This document shows positions 8,489 to 17,342 of a stretch of DNA of 64,000 nucleotides, piece by piece; positions within the stretch are counted from its first letter, which is position 1; each line of letters begins with the position of its first letter. A program made the translations under genes and the position numbers. The notes beneath the pieces were generated by a model. The model worked only from the letters and a program-made list of their open reading frames with translations. It was not told where the DNA came from and searched no databases. This stretch comes from G963662605 sp963662605. Lineage in GTDB: Bacteria; Bacteroidota; Ignavibacteria; Ignavibacteriales; Ignavibacteriaceae. The stretch lies in NCBI GenBank assembly GCA_963662605.1, contig OY759785.1:930001-994000 (forward strand), given 5' to 3'.

Positions 8489-8791
8489 AACACCCCACAA
8501 AAAAATACTGCTTCTCATGGATCGTAATATCCTATGAAATGTCTATTGTCGGAGTTGTGCTGGTTCAATCTTTTTTTCAATGTCACTTGTTTTCGCAGTG
8601 TAGTGCTTACCCTTTTCGTTTCACGCCGCCATTAGCTCGCTTTTTCTCCTGAAGGTGATGCGGGTAATAGCCCGCTTCGGGGGAACTATTGGAAATTGGC
8701 CCGTTTTATGGGATTTTTGAGTGGCATTAATAAAATTTATGCCATACATCATACATAATTACCTTGCATTGTTGTATATTATATAGTATAA
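8489..8791. other. intergenic region upstream of the FN3/dockerin gene
   Basis: No gene is supported. There is a short hairpin around GCGGG-TAATA-GCCCGC (about 8660-8676). A Bacteroidota-style promoter candidate lies at its end: TTG at 8764-8766, 20 bases, then TATAATTG at 8787-8794 (one mismatch to TAnnTTTG). Confidence 0.4.
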
Positions 8792-8794
8792 TTG
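8764..8794 (+). promoter_or_regulatory. candidate -33/-7 promoter
   Basis: TTG, 20-base spacer, TATAATTG, close to the Bacteroidota primary-sigma consensus. The -7 box covers the TTG at 8792 that opens the longest frame, so if this promoter is real the gene must start further on. Confidence 0.35.
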
Positions 8795-11700
8795 TCGAAA
8801 TTTTACTTTCTAATCCGTGTTACGCAATTCAAATATAGGCTGAACTCATTGAGAAGATTTTCCGGGCTCTTTTTGGCGTTTTTATTGTTAGGCTTACTGA
8901 ATGTTAATGCTCAGGTTTTGTTAAATGCCGATAGTACAAATGATGCCTATACGCGAATAGCGTCTAAGGGGTATATGTATGAAGTTCCTGATTGCGTCCA
9001 CCCCGTGGTTCACATAACCGAGCCGTGGGATTCCTTTCTCAAGGAGTATGTATTTTCATTCAATATGCACAAGTCAATAGATAACGACCGTTGTATAAAT
9101 TTTGATCGTCAAAGAATTGAAATAAAAACATGGGATGGCTCACCGGACAGCATGATTTTTTTTAACGGGGAAACGATGGTTAACCGGTGGAAATTTAAAT
9201 TGGATGCCGGCTTCCAACCTTCAACAAAGTTTACGCACATACACCAGATAAAAGCCGGTGATGGAACCTACGACACGGATAATCCGATACTTACATTTAC
9301 ACCAAGATATGCATCACCTAACAGGTTTGAAGTAATTTTTGTTACACCGATAGCAGACGGAAGCGTTAACACTTACCTTGCAAAAATTAATCTCGCTCCG
9401 TTTTTGGGCACCTGGGTTGAAGCATATGAAAAAGTAACGTTCGGCACCAGCGGTACATATTCTCTGACAATAAAAAGAGTAAGCGATGATTCGGTCTATT
9501 TAAATTATTCCACAACGGGTATTAAAATGTGGCGGGACAGTATAACATTCTGCCGCCCCAAGTATGGAATATACCGCAGTCTGGAAGACTCGACAAAGCT
9601 GCGCGATGAATCAATTTTATTCGCGGATTTTTCGCTGAGAAAAGATGCATCGCAAACAGTTCCGGCTAATCCAACAGTATTGCACAGCACTGCAACAAAA
9701 CCGACGGAAGCGCCTTTGGCATGGACTGATAATTCCGGAGATGAGTTGATGTTTCGAGTTGACCGCTCAACAAACGGCAGCACGTATACTTTCTTGGGCT
9801 ATACTATGGCCGGTGTAACGGCATATACCGATACGGGGCTTTCGCCATCAACTAAATATTATTATCGGGTGCGGGCCGAAAATGTCGCAGGTAATTCCGG
9901 TTATGCTACCTACACCTATACAACAAGCAACGGTATACCCGATGCCCCAAGCGGATTGACGGCTTCATCTATAAGCTCAAATAAAGTTGTATTAACATGG
10001 GCAGATAATTCCACAGATGAGAGTTTGTTCAGAGTCGAACGTTCTTTGAATGGAAGTACATACACATCAATTGGGACTACGGCTGCAAATGTTGCAACAT
10101 ATTCCGATTCCGGCTTAGCTGCATCAACGTTATACTATTACCGGGTACGTGCGGAAAACAAATACGGTAACTCGGCGTACACAACATACAGCGTTACAAC
10201 ATTAATTACTGAGCCGACAGTGCAGACATCAGGCTTGCAATTCACAACAGTGAATGACGGGAGTGAATCAATTTCCTTTACGCCGGGTAACGGCACAAGG
10301 AGACTGCTTCTCATTCGTGCGGACTCGGCGGTATCTGCAAATCCAGTTGACAACTCGACCTACACGGCAAGTAATGCTTATGGAAGCGGCACACAGGTGG
10401 GCAGCGGTAACTACGCCGTTTACTCCGATACGGGTTCATCACTCACCGTCACCGGATTGACAGCAGGAGTGCGATATTACATAAGTGCCTACGAATATAA
10501 CGGTGCCGGTGGTTCGGAAAACTATTTAACAGCAAATCCGGCAACAGGTTCATTTGTCATTGCCGTCGTAGAACCGGCAGTACAGGCATCGAACGTAACT
10601 ATTTCATCTCTTACATATTCATCAATGACGGTTGCGTGTACGAAAGGCAGTGGCAGCAGAAGAATATTTGTTGTGCGCGCATCATCTTCAAACTCAGTCG
10701 CTCCGGCCGATAGCATAACATATTCTGCCAATAGTGTCTTCGGATCGGGAAATACAACAGGTGCGGGAAATTACGTCGTGTATAGCGATACCGGTTCATC
10801 AGTTACCGTAACGGGATTAACACAGCTAACATCATATTCCGTGAGCGTTTATGAGTATAATGGCACCGGCGGCGCGGAAAATTATTTAACTGAATCCCCG
10901 GCAACAAACTCCGCGACAACATTATTTAACGGCATATCATCAACCGCAGCGGGCGGTGTATGGAGCAACGCTTCAACATGGACAGGCAATGTGGTTCCGG
11001 GCAGCAGTGATGATGTGCTTGTCTCGTCAGGGGCAACCGTTACTATTTCAGGTACAGTCAATGTATTGTCTACAACCATTGCTGCCGGAGGAAAACTCAC
11101 TCTGAGTGCGGCGACGACATTGAACGGTAGTATTATTTGTAACGGTACAATCAGCGGCGGCGCTTACGTACTGACTACAAACGGCAATCTAACTGTTTCG
11201 GGAACATCGGCACAGTTGGGTTTTTCATCATCATCGGGAAAAGTTGCACAGACAGCTGCCAGAACTTTTACGTTGTCGAACGGAGCAACATTTGAACATT
11301 ATGCCACCGGGGCGACGCCTTTAAGCACGGTGATGTCTGTTTCAGGCAGCGGGGCATGGACTTGGGTGGTAGATAATTCGGCAAACAACACAACGATTTC
11401 ATACAAGAACAGCAGCAGTAGTACCGTAATAACGGCCTTACCGAACGGGCAGTCGTACGGTAACCTGATGGTAAAATCACCGACAAATTCACCAGGGGCG
11501 GACTGGACTGATAAACTCGGTGCGAATTTGTCTATACTTGGGAATTTCACGATACTGAACACAACCACAAAGAATATGGGATTCAATCTGTCCGGCTACA
11601 CGATTTCGGGAAACAATTCCACAAGTACTTTTAATTTTTCCGATACATCATCCGTTGCGGCGGCATCTATAAGGTTAATCAACGGTAGCACCGGAAAAGT

Positions 11701-12964
11701 AGTTACGGATTTTGCGGCTTCTTTCCCCGGATTTGTTTCGGCAAGCTATAACAGTATGACTACAGGTGCGGATACCATTCCCGGTGGGACCTATCCAAAC
11801 CTCACGCTGAGTGGAACAGGTGCGAAATTGCTCAACGCGAATCTGACGGTAAACTCAGCTCTTGCTTTAAACTCGGGCAAATTGACACTCGGCGCTTATA
11901 ATCTTATTGCAGGAGGTTCGATTACCGGCACTTTCAATTCATCAAGCATGATTGTCACGTCCGGCACAGGTGAACTAAGGAGAACAATTACATCTGTTCC
12001 TGCCTCATTAGTTTTTCCGGTTGGTGCGGCAAACACTTATTCTCCGGTCTCGCTAACGTTGAATAGCGGAACATTATTCTCTGCATACATTGGTGTAAAA
12101 GCAACAGCACAGAAGAGTGCCAACAACACGAGCACCACAAATTATCTGAACAGAACATGGACAATTACTTCCAGTGGCCTTACCGACGCTGTGTATAACG
12201 ATACTCTGCAATACGCGGCGGGCGATGTCACAGGAACCGAATCAAATTTGTACGGCGGATTATACAGTTTGTCAAAATGGAAGAATCTCGGAAACGTTGA
12301 TGCAGTGAATCACTACATTATCGGGAATAACCTTACGGCATTCGGCGATTTCACCGGCGGTGAGTTATCTGCCTTTCCGACAAGCGGCTTCGTGAATGTA
12401 AAGGTTGTGCCTCAGGGTTTTTATAACTCCGCCGGATATCTCAACACTTCGGATACCATAAAAGTATTGCTCGCAAATGCTTCAGCACCGTACACAATTG
12501 TTGACAGCGTAAGCGCAATTCTCGATTCACTGAGCTTTACAGCTTCTGCAGAAATGAAAAATACTTCGTCCGGAAATTACTTTGTTGTCGTAAAACATCG
12601 GAACAGTATTGAAACATGGAGTGCCTCGGCTATTGCCTTTGCTCAAGGAGAAACAGTGTCTTATGATTTTACCGATGCACAAAGCAAAGCATATGGAAAC
12701 AATTTAGTGCAAGTATCCTCTTCGCCGGAAGTGTGGGCTATCTACGGCGGGGATGTTAATCAAGACGGCTATATTGATCCTCTCGATTTATCCATGGTTG
12801 ATCAGGACTCCTTCAATTATGCATCAGGCAGATATATGACGACGGATGTAAACGGCGACGGCTTCGTTGATCCGCTGGACTTGTCTATTACCGATCAGAA
12901 TTCCTTCAACTATGTAGGTGTTCAAAAACCTTTCACCCGAAGAACTGTTAGAAGAATCAGATGA
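8792..12964 (+). CDS. Large secreted FN3-repeat protein with dockerin-like tail
   Basis: 1390 residues from a TTG at 8792; no ATG fits. A second in-frame TTG at 8849 directly precedes an excellent signal peptide (RRFSGLFLAFLLLGLLNVNAQ region) and may be the true start. After an N-terminal lectin/LamG-sized region (about 45-285) come two FN3 domains (about 290-475), two related repeats with the SYTVTGL...YEYNGxGGxENYL pattern (480-715), a region opening with GVWSNASTWTGNVVP as in cell-surface repeat proteins (715-1160), and a C-terminal module with two calcium-loop motifs of dockerin type (DVNQDGYIDPLDLS and DVNGDGFVDPLDLS, about 1320-1380). It lacks an NPNPFNP sorting domain. The same tail occurs in the 49402 protein. 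Probably exported and surface-attached; function unknown. Confidence 0.8.
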   Translation: MSKFYFLIRVTQFKYRLNSLRRFSGLFLAFLLLGLLNVNAQVLLNADSTNDAYTRIASKGYMYEVPDCVHPVVHITEPWDSFLKEYVFSFNMHKSIDNDRCINFDRQRIEIKTWDGSPDSMIFFNGETMVNRWKFKLDAGFQPSTKFTHIHQIKAGDGTYDTDNPILTFTPRYASPNRFEVIFVTPIADGSVNTYLAKINLAPFLGTWVEAYEKVTFGTSGTYSLTIKRVSDDSVYLNYSTTGIKMWRDSITFCRPKYGIYRSLEDSTKLRDESILFADFSLRKDASQTVPANPTVLHSTATKPTEAPLAWTDNSGDELMFRVDRSTNGSTYTFLGYTMAGVTAYTDTGLSPSTKYYYRVRAENVAGNSGYATYTYTTSNGIPDAPSGLTASSISSNKVVLTWADNSTDESLFRVERSLNGSTYTSIGTTAANVATYSDSGLAASTLYYYRVRAENKYGNSAYTTYSVTTLITEPTVQTSGLQFTTVNDGSESISFTPGNGTRRLLLIRADSAVSANPVDNSTYTASNAYGSGTQVGSGNYAVYSDTGSSLTVTGLTAGVRYYISAYEYNGAGGSENYLTANPATGSFVIAVVEPAVQASNVTISSLTYSSMTVACTKGSGSRRIFVVRASSSNSVAPADSITYSANSVFGSGNTTGAGNYVVYSDTGSSVTVTGLTQLTSYSVSVYEYNGTGGAENYLTESPATNSATTLFNGISSTAAGGVWSNASTWTGNVVPGSSDDVLVSSGATVTISGTVNVLSTTIAAGGKLTLSAATTLNGSIICNGTISGGAYVLTTNGNLTVSGTSAQLGFSSSSGKVAQTAARTFTLSNGATFEHYATGATPLSTVMSVSGSGAWTWVVDNSANNTTISYKNSSSSTVITALPNGQSYGNLMVKSPTNSPGADWTDKLGANLSILGNFTILNTTTKNMGFNLSGYTISGNNSTSTFNFSDTSSVAAASIRLINGSTGKVVTDFAASFPGFVSASYNSMTTGADTIPGGTYPNLTLSGTGAKLLNANLTVNSALALNSGKLTLGAYNLIAGGSITGTFNSSSMIVTSGTGELRRTITSVPASLVFPVGAANTYSPVSLTLNSGTLFSAYIGVKATAQKSANNTSTTNYLNRTWTITSSGLTDAVYNDTLQYAAGDVTGTESNLYGGLYSLSKWKNLGNVDAVNHYIIGNNLTAFGDFTGGELSAFPTSGFVNVKVVPQGFYNSAGYLNTSDTIKVLLANASAPYTIVDSVSAILDSLSFTASAEMKNTSSGNYFVVVKHRNSIETWSASAIAFAQGETVSYDFTDAQSKAYGNNLVQVSSSPEVWAIYGGDVNQDGYIDPLDLSMVDQDSFNYASGRYMTTDVNGDGFVDPLDLSITDQNSFNYVGVQKPFTRRTVRRIR

Positions 12965-12991
12965 TGTAATTATCATTAATGCATATACCCT

Positions 12992-13020
12992 AAGCCGTTC
13001 TTCAGAACGGCTTTTTTATT
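12992..13020 (+). terminator. rho-independent terminator
   Basis: A 10-bp perfect stem, AAGCCGTTCT-TC-AGAACGGCTT, followed by a run of T, 28 bases after the stop of the large FN3 protein. Confidence 0.85.
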
Positions 13021-13114
13021 ATTACGGGCTTGCTATTGTGGAACAGGTATGCGATATTATATATATAGAATCGTGTGTTCAAAAATTTAATTCCTGTTTC
13101 AAAACTTTGTTGAA

Positions 13115-15097
13115 TTGGCTGCGGTGAATAAAACTACAATAATCTTAATAATGCTGCTCACCTTGCACATGACCGGTTTTTGTCAGAATGTGCATGTTAC
13201 GGATTCGCTAAAGAATAAGTTCCGGGAGCAGGCGAATGATACCACAAAAGTAAGTCTTGCAATAAAAATCGCGCAAGACTACATGCTTATTGATCCCGAC
13301 AGCTCGATATTTTATGCGCAAAAGGGATTGTCAATTTCTGAAAGATTGGATTATCTAAGGGGAAAAGCCGTATGTATGCATCTGCTGGGGACGGCATACA
13401 CAATGAAGGATAACTATGCCACCGGGCTGAAATATATCTATAGCTCGCTTGAGCTAAAACAACAATTACATGATGAAAAAGGAATTGCCGCGGGTAAGAT
13501 TACTCTTGGTAATATCTATAAGAATGCTTTAGAACTTTCCAAGGCAATGTGGGTATTTAAAGAAGCTGCCGATATATTTGAAAAATTGCATGACACAATT
13601 AATTATGGCGTCTCTTTGAACTGCATGGCAAATGTTTGTGTGGATCAGGATAGCCTAAAACAGGCACTCGCGTACTTTTTGAAGGCTTCGGATATTGCCG
13701 TAAGATATAAAAATGTTTACAGTATAGCCAATGCGAATTTAAATATGGCTATCGTTTATAATAAGCTTGGTGATAGGGAAAAGTCCAGACGATTTGCCGA
13801 AGCGGGTCTGAAGTTAAGTTCTGAAATTCAGTATGCCGAAGGAGAAGCCGGTTGTAAGATCGTCCTTGCACGGGTCGCTATGGCGGAAAAGGATTACAAA
13901 CAGGCGATCGGCTTTGCAACGGATGCTTTGGAAATATCACAGGATCTCGAATCCTATTATGATATATATCGTTCTTCATCAATACTATATGGGTGTTACA
14001 AAGAGACGGGCGACTACAGAAAGGCACTTAAATATCATGAGATATCCGGAGCCGCAAATGACAGTATTATGTGTTTGGATAAGGCTGAGAGTTTGAGCCG
14101 TATTCAACTTAACAATGAAATACGGCACCGGGAAAGTGAAATCTCGGAGTTAAAGCAAAAGTCTCGTGAAAAAAACCTCGCATTGATTGTTCTCGTATTT
14201 GTTATTGCCGCCGGACTCATAATTACATACATTATATTAAGAAGCCGGCAGAAAGAACGTAAAATTAATCAGCTGCTTTTATTGCAGACAGAGGCCAATG
14301 TTAAGCAGAATGCCGAATTGCTCATACAAAAAGAGTTTATTGAAAAACAGAACAGCGAGATTGCAGAGAAAAACACTCTGCTTACCAAAAAAAATGAAGA
14401 GTTGCAAATTCTCGATGAGCAAAGAAATAAAATACTGGGTAGAGTTGCTCATGATATGAGGAGTCCACTGGGGACAATATGCGGATTGGTGGAAGTTATT
14501 TCTTCCGAAATAGATGAGAACAATTATACGGAAGTCAAAAAATATCTTACCTATATAGAAAACATCAGTAAGTCGTCGCTTCAGTTAGTTAACGATTTGC
14601 TTGATATATCAGTTATCGCCTCCGGTAAATTGGTTCTGCAAAAAGCGTCCGTTGCATATTCTGAACTACTGCGTGAAACTGCCGGCTACTACAATATCCG
14701 CGGGATAAAGAAAAACATCCGCGTCAATTTGAGTATGCCGAAAGAAGAGCTGGGCGTATTTTGCGATCCGAATAAGATACGGCAGGTATTGAACAATTTA
14801 TTGGATAATGCTATCAAATATTCTGAGTCAAACACTTTAATAGAACTCAGGACTAAACTTGAAAATGGTTTTATAAGGACGGAAGTCACGGATGCCGGTG
14901 TCGGAATTCCGGAAGAGGATATTGAGAAACTTTTCAAAGAATTTAGCGTGACATCTGTAAAAAGCACCGGAAACGAAAAGAGTTCGGGACTCGGTCTGGC
15001 AATTTGTAAAAAAATTGTCGAGACTCATGGCGGGCAGATTGGTGTTTGCAGCAAGTTAGGACGTGGTTCTACGTTTTATTTTACCATCCCGGCATAG
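13115..15097 (+). CDS. TPR-sensor histidine kinase, orphan
   Basis: About 660 residues; the start is TTG at 13115 or GTG at 13124, both just before a signal peptide ending near FCQ. Residues 35-330 form tetratricopeptide repeats (FYAQKGLSISERLDY, ALAYFLKASDIAVRYK and others). One membrane helix (about 350-372) is followed by a coiled coil (375-435), then HisKA with GRVAHDMRSPLGTI (H446) and HATPase_c with N box NLLDNAIKY, G1 DAGVGIP and G2 SSGLGLAICKKIVETHGG. The TPR part lies outside the cytoplasmic membrane, a layout common in Bacteroidota. No response regulator is adjacent, so the partner is unknown. It may respond to a cell-surface or envelope signal. Confidence 0.82.
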   Translation: MAAVNKTTIILIMLLTLHMTGFCQNVHVTDSLKNKFREQANDTTKVSLAIKIAQDYMLIDPDSSIFYAQKGLSISERLDYLRGKAVCMHLLGTAYTMKDNYATGLKYIYSSLELKQQLHDEKGIAAGKITLGNIYKNALELSKAMWVFKEAADIFEKLHDTINYGVSLNCMANVCVDQDSLKQALAYFLKASDIAVRYKNVYSIANANLNMAIVYNKLGDREKSRRFAEAGLKLSSEIQYAEGEAGCKIVLARVAMAEKDYKQAIGFATDALEISQDLESYYDIYRSSSILYGCYKETGDYRKALKYHEISGAANDSIMCLDKAESLSRIQLNNEIRHRESEISELKQKSREKNLALIVLVFVIAAGLIITYIILRSRQKERKINQLLLLQTEANVKQNAELLIQKEFIEKQNSEIAEKNTLLTKKNEELQILDEQRNKILGRVAHDMRSPLGTICGLVEVISSEIDENNYTEVKKYLTYIENISKSSLQLVNDLLDISVIASGKLVLQKASVAYSELLRETAGYYNIRGIKKNIRVNLSMPKEELGVFCDPNKIRQVLNNLLDNAIKYSESNTLIELRTKLENGFIRTEVTDAGVGIPEEDIEKLFKEFSVTSVKSTGNEKSSGLGLAICKKIVETHGGQIGVCSKLGRGSTFYFTIPA

Positions 15098-15159
15098 CGA
15101 ATCCAGAAAATTTTACGGTTCATATGAAAACTTGGTGGCACAAAATACGAAAGTAGGTT

Positions 15160-15504
15160 GTCGTTCCGGAAAATCTGCCGTAGAAGAACTGATAACTTTT
15201 GGATTTAGCTCGGCAGATTTATCCGTTCGCAGAATGCTGCGCAGAATCCAGATTTGAAAAAGCTTTGAGAAGTATAATTGAGATAAAAGCTAGGGGGTAG
15301 TTTCAAGAGCAAAATTGCGGGTTTTCTTGAGCAAATAAGCTTAAAATACAATTCAAAAACAACTTTTAAGAGCAATCCCCCTTTAAGAGATTCTTGAAAT
15401 GGATTCTGCACAGCATTCTGCGAACGGACAAATCTGTCGAACCACGTTAGTTAGTTTAGAAACATTTCGCGACAGTCCGCCTCGGCGGATTCCGGAATGA
15501 CGAC
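15160..15504. repeat. 345-bp inverted-repeat (MITE-like) element
   Basis: Perfectly placed nested arms: 15214-15248 and 15402-15436 are 35-base inverted copies with two mismatches (around TCCGTTCGCAGAATGCTG). Outer arms at about 15160-15180 and 15483-15504 are also related (GTCGTTCCGGAA against the complement of TTCCGGAATGACGAC). The centre is partly self-complementary. No transposase is inside, so it is either a non-autonomous element or a structured relic. Confidence 0.6.
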
Positions 15505-15611
15505 TTCTCTCTCTAAAAATTTTCGGGTTAATCAACTTTGCCTCTAAAATTTCATTTGAACCAATTTTACGTTTTTAGCTTTTATTCGTAGTTTTTTCAT
15601 GAATTTCCAAT

Positions 15612-15642
15612 TTGCATGGTTTTGGAAAAACTCTTATATTTA
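15612..15642 (+). promoter_or_regulatory. candidate promoter of the tRNA-Lys region
   Basis: TTG at 15612, 20-base spacer, TATATTTA at 15635-15642 (near TAnnTTTG). The first tRNA-like unit begins 36 bases downstream, preceded by a small ATTCAT-TTT-ATGAAT hairpin. Confidence 0.35.
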
Positions 15643-15678
15643 AAGTCTTGAAATTATTCATTTTATGAATAATAATAC

Positions 15679-16854
15679 GGGCGCGTAGCTCAGGGGTAGA
15701 GCATCCCGACTTTTCGGGAGGGTCAAGTGGTTCGCGCAGAGAAAAAGTTCTTAAAAAATTTGTCAGGTTAGGTAACGGGCGCGTAGCTCAGGGGTAGAGC
15801 ATCCCGACTTTTCGGGAGGGTCGAGTGGTTCGCGCAGAGAAAAAGTTCTTAAAAAATTTGTCAGGTTAGGTAACGGGCGCGTAGCTCAGGGGTAGAGCAT
15901 CCCGACTTTTCGGGAGGGTCGAGTGGTTCGCGCAGAGAAAAAGTTCTTAAAAAATTTGTCAGGTTAGGTAACGGGCGCGTAGCTCAGGGGTAGAGCATCC
16001 CGACTTTTCGGGAGGGTCGAGTGGTTCGCGCAGAGAAAAAGTTCTTAAAAAATTTGTCAGGTTAGGTAACGGGCGCGTAGCTCAGGGGTAGAGCATCCCG
16101 ACTTTTCGGGAGGGTCGAGTGGTTCGCGCAGAGAAAAAGTTCTTAAAAAATTTGTCAGGTTAGGTAACGGGCGCGTAGCTCAGGGGTAGAGCATCCCGAC
16201 TTTTCGGGAGGGTCGAGTGGTTCGCGCAGAGAAAAAGTTCTTAAAAAATTTGTCAGGTTAGGTAACGGGCGCGTAGCTCAGGGGTAGAGCATCCCGACTT
16301 TTCGGGAGGGTCGAGTGGTTCGCGCAGAGAAAAAGTTCTTAAAAAATTTGTCAGGTTAGGTAACGGGCGCGTAGCTCAGGGGTAGAGCATCCCGACTTTT
16401 CGGGAGGGTCGAGTGGTTCGCGCAGAGAAAAAGTTCTTAAAAAATTTGTCAGGTTAGGTAACGGGCGCGTAGCTCAGGGGTAGAGCATCCCGACTTTTCG
16501 GGAGGGTCGAGTGGTTCGCGCAGAGAAAAAGTTCTTAAAAAATTTGTCAGGTTAGGTAACGGGCGCGTAGCTCAGGGGTAGAGCATCCCGACTTTTCGGG
16601 AGGGTCGAGTGGTTCGCGCAGAGAAAAAGTTCTTAAAAAATTTGTCAGGTTAGGTAACGGGCGCGTAGCTCAGGGGTAGAGCATCCCGACTTTTCGGGAG
16701 GGTCGAGTGGTTCGCGCAGAGAAAAAGTTCTTAAAAAATTTGTCAGGTTAGGTAACGGGCGCGTAGCTCAGGGGTAGAGCATCCCGACTTTTCGGGAGGG
16801 TCGAGTGGTTCGCGCAGAGAAAAAGTTCTTAAAAAATTTGTCAGGTTAGGTAAC
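15679..16854 (+). repeat. 12 tandem 98-bp units of a truncated tRNA-Lys
   Basis: Units begin at 15679 and every 98 bases after (15777, 15875 ... 16757); the thirteenth position, 16855, is the intact tRNA-Lys. All units are identical except that the first has TCAAGTGG where the rest have TCGAGTGG. Bases 1-26 of each unit equal tRNA-Lys bases 1-26 (acceptor 5' strand and D arm). The anticodon arm is replaced by a perfect hairpin TCCCGA-CTTT-TCGGGA, the T arm is broken (GTGGTTCGCGCAGAG), the 3' acceptor strand is missing, and about 35 AT-rich bases complete the unit. A functional tRNA cannot form. Confidence 0.95.
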
Positions 16855-16926
16855 GGGCGCGTAGCTCAGGGGTAGAGCATTTGCCTTTTAAGCAAAGGGT
16901 CGGTGGTTCGAGCCCACCCGCGCTCA
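16855..16926 (+). tRNA. tRNA-Lys (anticodon TTT)
   Basis: A full 72-base cloverleaf can be drawn: acceptor GGGCGCG/CGCGCTC (one G-T pair), D arm GCTC-AGGGGTA-GAGC, anticodon arm TTTGC-CTTTTAA-GCAAA with anticodon TTT, five-base variable loop GGGTC, T arm GGTGG-TTCGAGC-CCACC, discriminator A. CCA is not encoded. It is the only intact member of the thirteen-unit array and is followed within a few bases by a terminator. Confidence 0.92.
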
Positions 16927-16931
16927 CTTGG

Positions 16932-16960
16932 AAATCCCACGTAAGTGGGATTTCTTATTT
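16932..16960 (+). terminator. terminator after tRNA-Lys
   Basis: A 9-bp perfect stem, AAATCCCAC-GTAA-GTGGGATTT, then a T-rich tail, starting 6 bases after the tRNA end. Confidence 0.8.
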
Positions 16961-16987
16961 TAAATAGTAATCTTTAATGGGGAACTT

Positions 16988-17245
16988 ATGTCACAACACT
17001 TCGTTTATATCATCAAAAATTCCATCGGTAAACACTACATAGGCGAAACGGAAAATCTTGATCGGCGTTTAAGGGAGCACAATAAGGATAACGGTCATTT
17101 TACCGGATACAATGGTCCCTGGGAACTTGTAATCTTTTCACTCTGCCAGAGTAAATCAGAAGCCGTACAACTTGAGAGGAAGTTGAAGAACTTCAAAAAT
17201 TCCAAATATGCCATTAAGTATCTTGCTGATTTGCATAAAGGGTAG
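16988..17245 (+). CDS. GIY-YIG family nuclease
   Basis: 85 residues, a single GIY-YIG nuclease domain: VYI (Y7), HYIGET (Y17, G19), DRRLREHN (R27, H31) and the C-terminal acidic helix SEAVQLERKLKNFK. This is the small UvrC-N-like family of uncertain role. GGGGA stands 7 bases before the ATG. Its stop TAG (17243-17245) lies inside a tRNA-Lys remnant: bases GGGTAGAGCAT continue as the D arm of the remnant at 17242-17332. A degenerate second copy lies beside the other tRNA-Lys remnant at 28072. The association suggests a tRNA-targeting mobile nuclease, which is an inference. Confidence 0.85.
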   Translation: MSQHFVYIIKNSIGKHYIGETENLDRRLREHNKDNGHFTGYNGPWELVIFSLCQSKSEAVQLERKLKNFKNSKYAIKYLADLHKG

Positions 17246-17332
17246 AGCATCGCGATCAGCCTCGGCGGACAAGCTTGTCGGGAGGGTCGGTGGTTCTCCA
17301 CCGGATGCTACGCAGAGCCCACCCGCGCTCAC
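17242..17332 (+). pseudogene. disrupted tRNA-Lys remnant A
   Basis: Starts in the D arm (GGGTAGAGCAT, overlapping the GIY-YIG stop). The anticodon arm is replaced by a sequence containing the palindrome GACAAGCTTGTC. It then continues as GGGTCGGTGGTTC, an 18-base insertion (17297-17314), and GAGCCCACCCGCGCTCAC, the normal T-arm and acceptor 3' end. The insertion splits the T loop between TTC and GAG. Confidence 0.8.
17284..17332 (+). repeat. 49-bp direct repeat, left copy (att-like)
   Basis: Identical to 27588-27636. It consists of the variable loop, T arm and acceptor 3' strand of tRNA-Lys with an 18-base insertion in the T loop. T-loop/3'-end tRNA sequences are common integration sites of tyrosine recombinases, and a broken recombinase gene starts 118 bases inside. 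Confidence 0.8.
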
Positions 17333-17342
17333 CAGTAAAGTC

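Larger units (their letters stand above)
15098..15678. other. intergenic region with fold-back element and tRNA-array promoter
   Basis: About 580 bases without a supported gene. It contains the 345-bp inverted-repeat element (15160-15504) and, close to the tRNA-like array, a promoter candidate (15612-15642). Short frames here are not convincing. Confidence 0.55.

Noticed and set aside
15679..16854. Array as a CRISPR
   Set aside because: Units are identical over their whole 98 bases with no variable spacers, and no cas genes are present.
15679..16854. Twelve functional tRNA genes
   Set aside because: Each unit lacks the T arm and the 3' acceptor strand and has a four-base loop in the anticodon position, so no cloverleaf can form.
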